From: Helcococcus bovis
GTDB taxonomy: Bacteria > Bacillota > Clostridia > Tissierellales > Peptoniphilaceae
DNA: 64,000 nt
Strand: one strand, 5' to 3'
Assembly: GCF_046035435.1 (NCBI RefSeq)
Contig: NZ_JBFNFH010000007.1
Shown here: positions 32,384-40,152 of the stretch, in pieces
Position numbering within the stretch: the stretch's first letter is position 1
How the letters are laid out: the number at the start of each line of letters is the position of its first letter
The notes under the pieces: model-generated
Databases searched by the model: none
What the model was told of the DNA's origin: nothing
The model's input: only the letters and a program-made list of their open reading frames with translations
Made by a program: the position numbers and the translations under genes

Positions 32384-33113
32384 TTAATCCACCAAACCTT
32401 CTATTTCTATTGATAAAATTAAGAATAGAACTTTTGAATTCTTCTTCGCCATAATCTGGCCAATATATTTTTGGAAAATCAAATTCTGAATATGCTATTT
32501 GATATAACATAAAATTAGATAAGCGTTTTTCTCCACCTGTTCTAATCAATAAATCTGGATCAGGTATTTCTGAAGTATATAAATATTTAGATAAAGTAGT
32601 TTCATTAATATCATTTTGATTTAAATTTCCAGATTCTATTTCAGAAACTATATTTCTAATTCCGTAAGCAATTTCATCTCTTGAACCATAATTTAGTCCA
32701 ATATTTACAGTTAAACCATTATTATCTTTTGTCTTATTTATAGCATATTCAACTGCTTTTCTACTTGAATACGGAAGTTTACTTATATCTCCCATTATAG
32801 TTAATCTTACATTATTTTGAATTAACCTATTTAGTTCATTTTTTATAAATGTATTTAATATCGAAAATAAAGTTGACACCTCTATTTGAGGTCTCTTCCA
32901 ATTTTCAGTAGAAAAAGCGTATAGACTTAAATATTTAATTTCTAATTTTTTTGCAACTTCAATAATTTCAATAACTTTTTGCATTCCTGCACTATGTCCC
33001 TTACTTCTTTCAAAGCCTCTTTCTTGAGCCCATCTTCCATTACCATCCATTATTATTGCAATGTGATTTAATGAACTATTTTTTATTAATTCAATTAAAT
33101 TTCTATCATCCAT
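32373..33113 (-). CDS. uppS: Isoprenyl (undecaprenyl) diphosphate synthase
   Basis: The protein has 246 residues. The catalytic Asp and P-loop are in IAIIMDGNGRWAQ, and the IRTGGEKRLSNF motif lies near the C-terminus. It makes the undecaprenyl carrier for peptidoglycan. It follows frr by 19 bases, the conserved frr-uppS-cdsA order. Confidence 0.96.
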   Translation of the reverse strand: MDDRNLIELIKNSSLNHIAIIMDGNGRWAQERGFERSKGHSAGMQKVIEIIEVAKKLEIKYLSLYAFSTENWKRPQIEVSTLFSILNTFIKNELNRLIQNNVRLTIMGDISKLPYSSRKAVEYAINKTKDNNGLTVNIGLNYGSRDEIAYGIRNIVSEIESGNLNQNDINETTLSKYLYTSEIPDPDLLIRTGGEKRLSNFMLYQIAYSEFDFPKIYWPDYGEEEFKSSILNFINRNRRFGGLNEK

Positions 33114-33132
33114 ACGCTTCCTACCTATTAAA

Positions 33133-33690
33133 TTATATTGTTAATAATTCTTTTTCTTTTTCTTTAGTAACTTCATCTATTTTCTTTACAAACTCATCAA
33201 CTAAATCTTGAACGTCTTTTTCTAAAACTTTTTTATCATCTTCAGAAATTTCTTTATCTTTTTCAGCTTTTTTGATATCATCAATCATTTCACGTCTATA
33301 GTTTCTAATTCCAATTTTAGATTGTTCACCTTTAGCCTTAACTTCTTTAACAAGATCTTTACGAGTTGATTCATTTAATTCTGGGAAAGGCAATCTTATA
33401 ACTTTACCATCATTTGAAGGTGTAATACCTAATTCGGATGCTAAAATTGCTCTTTCAATATTTTTTAATTGAGATGCATCCCATGGCTGTATAACTAATA
33501 ATCTTGCTTCAGGAACTGTAATAGTAGCAGCATTTTTAATAGGTGTTTCTGTTCCATAGTAATCAAAATGAATATTTTCTACTAATGATGGGTTAGCTCT
33601 ACCAGCTCTAACAGAATTTAAATTATCTTTATATCCTTTTAAATGTTGTTCTAAATGTTTTCTTCCATCTTTAATTAAATTATTTATCAT
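33133..33690 (-). CDS. frr: Ribosome recycling factor
   Basis: The protein has 185 residues, the family length, with SVRAGRANPSLVENI, PFPELNESTRKDLVK and the long three-helix arms. With EF-G it splits post-termination ribosomes. ATG 33690 is chosen because GGAGGAGAAA directly precedes it; a start at 33714 would add eight residues unlike the family. The start overlaps the pyrH stop by 11 bases. Confidence 0.97.
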   Translation of the reverse strand: MINNLIKDGRKHLEQHLKGYKDNLNSVRAGRANPSLVENIHFDYYGTETPIKNAATITVPEARLLVIQPWDASQLKNIERAILASELGITPSNDGKVIRLPFPELNESTRKDLVKEVKAKGEQSKIGIRNYRREMIDDIKKAEKDKEISEDDKKVLEKDVQDLVDEFVKKIDEVTKEKEKELLTI

Positions 33691-34399
33691 TTTCTCCTCC
33701 AACAATAGTACCAATTCTTTCGCCTTTTACGACTTTTACTAAATTTTCAGGATTATCAATACCAAAAACAACTAAAGGCATGTTGTTATCTCTACAAAGT
33801 GATGTTGCAGAGGCATCCATAACTCCTAAATTCTTAGTTAATATTTCTTTATATGATAATTCATCATATTTTACTGCATCATCAAATTTATTTGGATCTT
33901 TATCATATATTGCATCTGTACCTGTCTTACCAATTAATATTGCATCAGCCCCAATTTCCAAAGCTCTTAATGCTGATGTAGTATCAGTTGAAAAATATGG
34001 ATGACCTGTACCTGCAGCAAATATAACTACTCTTCCTTTTTCTAGATGTCTGATTGCCCTTCTTACTATAAATGGCTCTGCAACTTCATTCATTTGGATA
34101 GCAGTTTGAACCCTTGTTTCTAAATTAATCTTTTCTAAGGCAGCTTGTACTCTCAACGCATTCATAACTGTTCCTAACATACCGATGTTATCAGATACAG
34201 TTCTATCCATATCGTCTTGATTTCTTCCTCTCCAGAAATTTCCACCACCTACTACAATACCAATTTCAACATTTAAATCATGTACTTCTTTTATAGTTTT
34301 AGCTATATTGTTAATTGCATTATCATCCATTCCAAAGCCTTTGCCACCTGCTAGTGCTTCTCCACTTAATTTGATAAGAACTCTTTTATTAATATACAT
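33680..34399 (-). CDS. pyrH: UMP kinase
   Basis: The protein has 239 residues of the amino-acid-kinase fold, with VLIKLSGEALAGG, GIVVGGGNFWRGR and the ADAILIGKTGTDAIYDKDP segment. It phosphorylates UMP and is regulated by GTP and UTP in bacteria. It follows tsf after a weak hairpin and is coupled to frr. A GGAGATAC site lies before the start. Confidence 0.97.
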   Translation of the reverse strand: MYINKRVLIKLSGEALAGGKGFGMDDNAINNIAKTIKEVHDLNVEIGIVVGGGNFWRGRNQDDMDRTVSDNIGMLGTVMNALRVQAALEKINLETRVQTAIQMNEVAEPFIVRRAIRHLEKGRVVIFAAGTGHPYFSTDTTSALRALEIGADAILIGKTGTDAIYDKDPNKFDDAVKYDELSYKEILTKNLGVMDASATSLCRDNNMPLVVFGIDNPENLVKVVKGERIGTIVGGENDK

Positions 34400-34430
34400 A
34401 TTGTATCTCCATAAATTTATATACAGTAAA

Positions 34431-34453
34431 AGAGAACATAAAATGTTCTCTTC
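34431..34453 (-). terminator. Hairpin after tsf (weak terminator)
   Basis: Ten-bp arms AAGAGAACAT and ATGTTCTCTT enclose three bases. On the - strand it is followed by only TTTA, so it should be a partial terminator that lets some transcription continue into pyrH. Confidence 0.55.
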
Positions 34454-34471
34454 TTAGTAATCGTGAATATA

Positions 34472-35542
34472 TTATTCGCCTCTCATTTGACTTGCAACTT
34501 CTTCAGCAAAGTTTTCTTCTTTCTTTTCGATACCTTCACCTACTTTAAATCTTGCATATTCAACAACTTCTAAAGAACCATTTAATTCTTTTGCTTTATC
34601 ATTAATTGCTTCTTCTACAGTTTTATCTGCATCTAATACGTATGCTTGGCTATATAAAGCATATTGAGCATCAATTTGTGTATTATCTTCAAAGAATTTT
34701 GAAATTTTACCAGGAACAATTCTATCTAAAATTTGTTCTGGTTTTCCTTCTGCTAATAATTCTTGTTTAATTAATTCTGTTTCTTGAGTTAAAACTTCAT
34801 CTGTGATTTGAGCTCTTGAACCGTATTTAGGAATGTGTCTTAATGGTTTTCCTAATCTTTCATTTTCTTCATTTTGAACTTCTAAAGCACCTTTTAATGC
34901 TGCTAATTCTTTTTCAACAAATTCTGGTGATAATTCTTTATATGAAATGTATTCTGGACTCATAGCAGAAATATGCATTGTAACATTTTGTAATAATTGT
35001 TTTGCACCTTCCAAAGTTTTTTCGCTATCAGCTTTAGCCTTTAATACTACACCATTTGTATTATTAAAGTGAACATAACCAACAATTTCTTCATTTTCTT
35101 CTGCTACTAAAGTAGAAAGTCTTCTAACAACGATATTTTCACCAATATTTGCAATTTGTGCATTCATATATTCTTTGAAATTTTGACCTTCAAATGTTGT
35201 TTCATTTAATTCTTCAACTGTTTTAATGTTGTTATCAAATACGTGCTTTACAATCTTATCAGCTAAAACTAAAAAATTTTCATTTTTAGCAACAAAGTCT
35301 GTTTGAGTGTTAATTTCTATTAAAGTACCTTTTTTATTATCATCTGATACTAATAATTTAATAACACCTTCAGCTGCAACTTTACCAGCTTTTTTTACAG
35401 CTTTAGCAGCACCTTTTTCTCTTAATAAATCAACAGCTTTATCCATGTCTCCATTTGTTTCTTGTAAAGCTTGTTTACAGTCCATCATACCTGCACCAGT
35501 TAGTTCTCTTAGTTCTTTAACCATTTTTGCAGTAATTTCCAT
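34472..35542 (-). CDS. tsf: Elongation factor Ts
   Basis: The protein has 356 residues. The N-terminal UBA-like domain has KELRELTGAGMMDCKQAL, and the core has ETQTDFVAKNE-like NTQTDFVAKN. A C-terminal coiled region follows. It exchanges GDP for GTP on EF-Tu. It is longer than the ~290-residue B. subtilis form because of an enlarged middle, as in several Tissierellia. A hairpin lies between it and rpsB. It has an AGGAGGAAAT site. Confidence 0.97.
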   Translation of the reverse strand: MEITAKMVKELRELTGAGMMDCKQALQETNGDMDKAVDLLREKGAAKAVKKAGKVAAEGVIKLLVSDDNKKGTLIEINTQTDFVAKNENFLVLADKIVKHVFDNNIKTVEELNETTFEGQNFKEYMNAQIANIGENIVVRRLSTLVAEENEEIVGYVHFNNTNGVVLKAKADSEKTLEGAKQLLQNVTMHISAMSPEYISYKELSPEFVEKELAALKGALEVQNEENERLGKPLRHIPKYGSRAQITDEVLTQETELIKQELLAEGKPEQILDRIVPGKISKFFEDNTQIDAQYALYSQAYVLDADKTVEEAINDKAKELNGSLEVVEYARFKVGEGIEKKEENFAEEVASQMRGE

Positions 35543-35560
35543 ATTTCCTCCTATATATTT

Positions 35561-35587
35561 ATAGGAAGTAGCGGTACTACTTCCTAT
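35561..35587 (-). promoter_or_regulatory. rpsB-tsf intergenic hairpin
   Basis: ATAGGAAGTAG and CTACTTCCTAT (11 bp, perfect) enclose five bases. There is no U tract. It may be an RNA-processing or stability element that sets the ratio of S2 to EF-Ts. Confidence 0.5.
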
Positions 35588-35613
35588 TAATTTTGCATAT
35601 TTTATTATTATAA

Positions 35614-36387
35614 TTATTCTGCTGAATCTTCTTCTACTTCTTCTGTTTCTTCAACAACTTCTACTTCTTCAGAAACAAAACTTTCTTCTGAAGCATCATC
35701 TGATTCACCTTGTCTACCTTCGATAATAGCATCTGCCATAGCTGCAGTAATTAATTTAACTGATCTAATTGCATCGTCATTACCTGGAATTGGGTAATCT
35801 ACATCATCTGGATCACAGTTTGTATCAATGATACCAACGATTGGAATACCTAATTTTCTTGCTTCTTTTACAGCAATATTTTCATTTTTAGGATCAACTA
35901 CAAACATTAAATCTGGAATACCAGGCATATCTTTAATACCACCTAGATATTTATTTAATTTTTCTAATTCTCTTTGTAAGTTTAATACTTCTTTTTTTGG
36001 TAATAAATCAAAAGTTCCATCTTCTGACATTCTTTCAATTTCTTCTAATCTTTTAATTGATTTTCTAATTGTATTATAGTTTGTTAACATACCACCTAAC
36101 CATCTTTGTGATACGTAATATTGGCCTGCTCTTTTTGCTTCAAATTCTATAGCATCTTGAGCTTGTTTTTTTGTACCAACAAATAAGATGTTTCCACCTT
36201 CGCTAGCAACTTCTCTTATTACATCATAAGCCTCATCAACTTTTTTTAATGTTTTGTGTAAGTCAATGATATAAATTCCATTTCTTTCTGTAAATATAAA
36301 TTTGCTCATTTTTGGGTTCCATCTTCTTGTTTGATGACCAAAATGAACACCAGCTTCTAATAAAGCTTTCATAGGTATAACTGACAT
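35614..36387 (-). CDS. rpsB: 30S ribosomal protein S2
   Basis: The protein has 257 residues, with the family motifs AGVHFGHQTRRWNPKM, RWLGGMLTNYNTI and DTNCDPDDVDYPIPGNDDA. The acidic C-terminal tail (Glu/Val repeats) is longer than usual. It is required late in 30S assembly. It has its own promoter and a structured leader. Confidence 0.97.
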   Translation of the reverse strand: MSVIPMKALLEAGVHFGHQTRRWNPKMSKFIFTERNGIYIIDLHKTLKKVDEAYDVIREVASEGGNILFVGTKKQAQDAIEFEAKRAGQYYVSQRWLGGMLTNYNTIRKSIKRLEEIERMSEDGTFDLLPKKEVLNLQRELEKLNKYLGGIKDMPGIPDLMFVVDPKNENIAVKEARKLGIPIVGIIDTNCDPDDVDYPIPGNDDAIRSVKLITAAMADAIIEGRQGESDDASEESFVSEEVEVVEETEEVEEDSAE

Positions 36388-36479
36388 TTTTTTCTCCTTG
36401 TGTTTTTATTTGCCTCCATTATTCTTCAATGCCAAACCTTACGGCACACGGGCATAAACAAATAATGTGTTTATTTGAC
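36388..36479 (-). promoter_or_regulatory. Structured rpsB leader (candidate S2-binding RNA)
   Basis: About 92 nt of untranslated leader contain TGCC, then GTGTGCCGTAAGG, then GGCA, giving a compact hairpin with a GTAA tetraloop in an otherwise AT-rich stretch. It resembles, from memory, the rpsB leader motif of Firmicutes, used for feedback by S2. Confidence 0.5.
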
Positions 36480-36485
36480 TTAAAA

Positions 36486-36514
36486 AGTATATCATATAAA
36501 GCGTATTTTAGCAA
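36486..36514 (-). promoter_or_regulatory. rpsB promoter
   Basis: On the - strand, -35 TTGCTA (36514-36509) and -10 TATACT (36491-36486) are 17 bases apart, with TGA before the -10. It lies right after the end of the MATE gene. Confidence 0.65.
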
Positions 36515-36517
36515 GTT

Positions 36518-37876
36518 TTATATTCTTTCAATTTTTTCTTTTACAATTAATTTAACAAAATAAAAACTTACTATCAAAGATATAAACTCTGCTATTGGTA
36601 AAGATGTCCAAACAAGGGTTAAACTTATTTTAGAAAATATATATGCTAAAGGTAACGCTATTATCAATTGTCTCATAAGTGATAAATAAAAACTATATTT
36701 ACCATTACCTAAACCTTGAAAGAAGTTTGAATTAACTATTGATAATGGTGCAAATAATACAGTAAACGACAAGATTCTTATTGCTATTGTTCCTAATTGT
36801 AAATATTCACTGTTATCACCAAATAGCATTAAAAGATTTTTTGTAAATAATTGGAAAACAATAAATCCTACTATTCCTAATATTAAAGAATAGTATTTAG
36901 CATATTTGTGTAAATTCAATATTCTTGACTTTAATTTTGCTCCATAATTAAATCCAATAAGTGGTAAAAACCCTTGATTCAAACCAAATATAGGCATAAA
37001 TACAAATGATTGCAATTGTAAAAATACAACCATAACAGTCACTGAAATTTCATTAACTGAGGACAAAATCCAGTTCATACCCATTTGTAGTACCGCTGCG
37101 ATTGATGTCATTAAAATTGCAGGCACTCCTACATGATAAATTGCAGAAATAGTATACTTATTAATATGAATATGTGAAAAATCAATACCTAGTTTTTCTC
37201 TATTTCTATAAATATATTGTGCCATAAACACAAATCCTACAAATTGTGAAAATACTGTTGAAATTGCAGCACCTTTTGTTCCCATTGCAGGTAATCCAAA
37301 GTATCCATGAATTAAAATTGGATCAAAAATCATGTTTATAATTGATGACATCATATGACTTATCATAGGTATAACCATACTACCTGTTGATTGCATTATT
37401 TTTTCACCAAGTACTTGATAAAATACAAAAATTGAAAAACCTGAAACAATTCCTAAATAATCTCTCCCCATGGATGCAACTTCTGGATCAGTAGTAAATA
37501 TACCATAAAATGAATCTAAAAATATAAATCTAAATCCTATAAATAATAACCATGATAAAAATAATACAAAAGCTCCATTTACAGCACCATTTCCTACTTC
37601 TCTGTGATGTTCTTCTCCTAATTTTCTCGACATATATGAATTTACCCCAACACATGTCCCTACAGATATTGCAATCATAATCAATTGTATCGGAAAAGCC
37701 ATAGCAACAGCTCTTAAAGCTTTTTCACTTATTTGAGCTACAAAAAATGAATCAACAACATTATAAATAGATTGAACTAACATAGAAAAAATCGCTGGCA
37801 AACTCATTTTTATCAATATTTTAAGTTCATTTTCTGTCCCCATATAATTTGTAATTACTTTATTTTCTTCACTCAT
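36518..37876 (-). CDS. MATE family efflux transporter
   Basis: The protein has about 452 residues and twelve membrane helices. The N-terminal half has MSLPAIFSMLVQSIYNVVDSFF-type sequence (SLPAIFSML, YNVVDSFFVAQI), and the second half has GFNYGAK. MATE proteins export drugs or metabolites in exchange for Na+ or H+; the substrate is unknown. ATG 37876 (MSEENK) follows a GGGGAATT site; the longer in-frame start at 37894 would lie in the preceding terminator. It is a single-gene unit between that terminator and the rpsB promoter. Confidence 0.88.
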   Translation of the reverse strand: MSEENKVITNYMGTENELKILIKMSLPAIFSMLVQSIYNVVDSFFVAQISEKALRAVAMAFPIQLIMIAISVGTCVGVNSYMSRKLGEEHHREVGNGAVNGAFVLFLSWLLFIGFRFIFLDSFYGIFTTDPEVASMGRDYLGIVSGFSIFVFYQVLGEKIMQSTGSMVIPMISHMMSSIINMIFDPILIHGYFGLPAMGTKGAAISTVFSQFVGFVFMAQYIYRNREKLGIDFSHIHINKYTISAIYHVGVPAILMTSIAAVLQMGMNWILSSVNEISVTVMVVFLQLQSFVFMPIFGLNQGFLPLIGFNYGAKLKSRILNLHKYAKYYSLILGIVGFIVFQLFTKNLLMLFGDNSEYLQLGTIAIRILSFTVLFAPLSIVNSNFFQGLGNGKYSFYLSLMRQLIIALPLAYIFSKISLTLVWTSLPIAEFISLIVSFYFVKLIVKEKIERI

Positions 37877-37894
37877 AATTCCCCTTTTTAACAT

Positions 37895-37922
37895 AAAAAA
37901 GATGAATCGTAAAATCCATCTT
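37895..37922 (-). terminator. Terminator after the DUF948-like gene
   Basis: AAGATGGAT pairs with ATTCATCTT (one G-U pair) on the - strand, followed by six T. It starts six bases after the stop codon and ends at the edge of the MATE gene. Confidence 0.7.
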
Positions 37923-37928
37923 GAAAAA

Positions 37929-38393
37929 TTATTTTTTTCTTTTACTGATCATTTTCATTATACCCTTAAATAGAGAAACATAATCAGTTGCACTTGTAAA
38001 AGTATTTGTAAATCTGCTTGCAGTATCTGCTGCAGCAATTCCAACAACTTCAACTGTATCAGATACATTTGTAGTTATATTTGAAACCTTATTTGTAACA
38101 TTACTTACATCTGCTAATGTAGATGTAATGCTAGGTTTTATATCATTTACAACTTCATCTGTATTAACTAAAATACTATTAATATTACTTGTAATATTAG
38201 GTAAATTCTTTAATGTACTATCTAAACTTTCTTTATTATCTTCTAAAGTTTTATTTACTGTTCCAAGTAAATTAGCTAAAGACATAAATACTTTTGCTAA
38301 AAATAGCAATGCTACTATTCCAGCAATAATAAGAACAAAAATCAATACATCATATAATGTGAAAGATATATTGATAGCATTATTTGCTAACAT
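37929..38393 (-). CDS. DUF948-like membrane-anchored protein
   Basis: The protein has 154 residues with one N-terminal membrane helix (DVLIFVLIIAGIVALLFLA). A long Ser/Thr/Asn-rich helical region of heptad character follows (NLLGTVNKTLEDNKESLDS onward), then a basic tail SKRKK. DUF948 proteins are general-stress or envelope proteins of unknown mechanism, frequently next to YtxH genes, as here (12-base gap). Confidence 0.7.
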   Translation of the reverse strand: MLANNAINISFTLYDVLIFVLIIAGIVALLFLAKVFMSLANLLGTVNKTLEDNKESLDSTLKNLPNITSNINSILVNTDEVVNDIKPSITSTLADVSNVTNKVSNITTNVSDTVEVVGIAAADTASRFTNTFTSATDYVSLFKGIMKMISKRKK

Positions 38394-38405
38394 ATTTCCT
38401 CCTTA

Positions 38406-38894
38406 TTATTTTTCTTTTTTTGCTTTTTCTTCTACTTCTTTTGCTGTATCTTTAGTTTTCTTCGCAGCATCTTCTACCTTGTCTGCAACTTCTTTTTTTA
38501 CTTCTTCAGCTTTTTCTTTACCTTCTTCAACTTTACCTTTTACAGCTTTTTTAACATCTTCTACTTTTTCTTCTACATCATCTGAAAAGCTTCTTAAATC
38601 TGTTAATTTTTCTTCACTAAATTTGCTTACTTTATCAACAGCTTTATTATAAGTTTTAGAAATTTCTTTTCCTAATTCTTGAGATTTATCCTTGATAGTT
38701 TGTCCCGCATCTTGTGCTGCGTTTTTTATATCTTCTCTAGTTTCTTTACCTGATTTAGGAGCGAATAATAATCCTGCTGCTGAACCCAATAAAGTTCCTA
38801 CTGCTAAACCTAATCCCACTTTACCAGCAGTTTCTTTCTTCTTTTGTCTTTCTATCTCTCTTTGTTTTGCTACGAAATAATCTTTTATTGACAT
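38406..38894 (-). CDS. YtxH domain-containing protein
   Basis: The protein has 162 residues. After a short basic start comes the YtxH glycine-rich membrane segment GLGLAVGTLLGSAAGLLFAPKSGKETRED (GLLFAPKSGKETR is the signature). A long Lys/Glu/Asp amphipathic helical tail of LEA-like character follows. YtxH proteins are stress-associated; their mechanism is unknown. A GGGAGGATATTT site precedes the start. It lies immediately downstream of the 6S RNA gene. Confidence 0.8.
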   Translation of the reverse strand: MSIKDYFVAKQREIERQKKKETAGKVGLGLAVGTLLGSAAGLLFAPKSGKETREDIKNAAQDAGQTIKDKSQELGKEISKTYNKAVDKVSKFSEEKLTDLRSFSDDVEEKVEDVKKAVKGKVEEGKEKAEEVKKEVADKVEDAAKKTKDTAKEVEEKAKKEK

Positions 38895-38920
38895 AAATAT
38901 CCTCCCTTTGTCCTAGTAAT

Positions 38921-39077
38921 AAAATATATCCACAGATGACAAATAATTATACCTTCAATATGTGAAGGTGGGCTACCTGTCATCAATTTTTGTAGTCCAT
39001 TTAAGGCGTTACATTCATTAATGAACTCCGGATGCCCTTATAGTTAGTGTAGGTTAATTATAAAATCAACTGTGGAT
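38921..39077 (-). ncRNA. ssrS: 6S RNA (ssrS)
   Basis: About 157 nt on the - strand. The ends close as ATCCACAG (39078-39071) with CTGTGGAT (38934-38927), and the whole forms an interrupted rod with an open centre. The 3' half resembles E. coli 6S in order: GCCTTAAA, then a hairpin ACCTTCA/TGAAGGT, then a CATCTGTGGAT end. 6S RNA mimics an open promoter and holds vegetative RNA polymerase. It has its own promoter and no reading frame. The minus direction is favoured by this resemblance and the promoter; the rod shape alone would not decide the strand. Confidence 0.72.
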
Positions 39078-39083
39078 ATATAT

Positions 39084-39112
39084 ATTATAACAGAAAATAT
39101 TAGTTTTGAAAA
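39084..39112 (-). promoter_or_regulatory. Promoter of 6S RNA
   Basis: On the - strand, -35 TTTTCA (39112-39107) and -10 TATAAT (39089-39084) are 17 bases apart. The predicted start, about seven bases downstream, coincides with the 5' end of the closing stem. Confidence 0.6.
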
Positions 39113-39161
39113 GTATAGTCTAATATGTTAATCTTTATTTATAATATTTAAGGAGGAATAA

Positions 39162-39962
39162 ATGAAAAAGAAGGTTAATATTTTTTCTAATTTATATAAA
39201 ATTACAAATGAAATTAGAGAAATTGTTGAAGATGAATTAAGAGCAAATGATTTTATCGTTACAGAAGAATTTGATAAAAACGCTGATTTCAACATAGTAA
39301 TTGGTGGAGATGGTACGTTTATAAAAGCTGTTCATGATTCTAATTTTTCTGAAATTCCTTTTATAGGTATAAATACTGGACACTTAGGTTTTTATAATGA
39401 TGTACATCATAGCGAAGTAGCAGAAACAATTCAAAAGATTAAAAATAATGACTACTTTGTTCACAATCTTCGTTCAATAGACTGTAAGGTTTCAACAGAT
39501 GATGATACATATGAATTTAAGAGCTTAAATGAATTAGTATTGAAGGCAAAATATACTTCAGTATTACACTTTAACTTATATGTTGATGATGTTATGTTAG
39601 AGTCATTTGCAGGAGATGGTGTAATGTTTTCCACCCCATCAGGATCTACAGCCTATAACCTATCAGCAGGCGGAGCAATTATGTATCAAAGCATAGATGC
39701 ATTCCAAATTACTCCTTTAGCACCAATACGTTCAGCATTACATCGTTCACTTGATAAAAGTTTAGTTGTACCTAAAGATACAAAGATAAAATTAATAACA
39801 AGAAAAAGAGAAGATACTCAGTTTGCACTAGGTATTGATGGATTACATCAAGAAATAGAATCTATAAATTATATAGATATACAACTTTCAAAAAATACTA
39901 TACAAAAAGTTGTGTTTGATAAAAATTGGTTCTGGAAAAATATTAAGGAAAAATTTATATAA
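39162..39962 (+). CDS. nadK: NAD kinase
   Basis: The protein has 266 residues with IGGDGTFIKAVH, GINTGHLGFYND, NELVLKA and STPSGSTAYNLSAGG, all NAD kinase motifs. It phosphorylates NAD to NADP. It is the only + strand chromosomal gene in the window, with an AAGGAGGAATAA site and a possible -10 TATAAT at 39140-39145. A strong terminator follows at 40012-40056. Confidence 0.95.
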   Translation: MKKKVNIFSNLYKITNEIREIVEDELRANDFIVTEEFDKNADFNIVIGGDGTFIKAVHDSNFSEIPFIGINTGHLGFYNDVHHSEVAETIQKIKNNDYFVHNLRSIDCKVSTDDDTYEFKSLNELVLKAKYTSVLHFNLYVDDVMLESFAGDGVMFSTPSGSTAYNLSAGGAIMYQSIDAFQITPLAPIRSALHRSLDKSLVVPKDTKIKLITRKREDTQFALGIDGLHQEIESINYIDIQLSKNTIQKVVFDKNWFWKNIKEKFI

Positions 39963-40011
39963 TTGAAGATATTATAGTTTTTAATATATTATAAAGAATA
40001 AAATTTAAAAA

Positions 40012-40056
40012 TTGGAACAGAAATATTATTTTTTAATTTCTGTTCCAAATTTTTTT
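40012..40056 (+). terminator. nadK terminator, copy A of the GGAACAG repeat
   Basis: TTGGAACAGAAAT (40012-40024) pairs perfectly with ATTTCTGTTCCAA (40036-40048), followed by ATTTTTTT. The same GGAACAG/CTGTTCC core recurs twice elsewhere in the window. Confidence 0.75.
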
Positions 40057-40072
40057 GTTCTTTATATACCGT

Positions 40073-40112
40073 TTTTGGAACATTTTTTTAATTTTTACAT
40101 TTCTGTTCCAAG
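40073..40112. repeat. GGAACAG-type palindromic repeat, copy B
   Basis: TTGGAACA and TGTTCCAA flank a T/A-rich centre (TTTTTTTAATTTTTACATTTC). It aligns over about 40 bases with the copy at 56557-56595. It lies just after the nadK terminator and could serve the convergent PBP gene as a terminator. Confidence 0.6.
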
Positions 40113-40152
40113 TTTCTTCATAAATTGCCATATAAAACATATATATCTATAT

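Noticed and set aside
37877..37894. Longer start for the MATE transporter
   Set aside because: It begins at the edge of the upstream terminator; ATG 37876 fits the family and has its own site.
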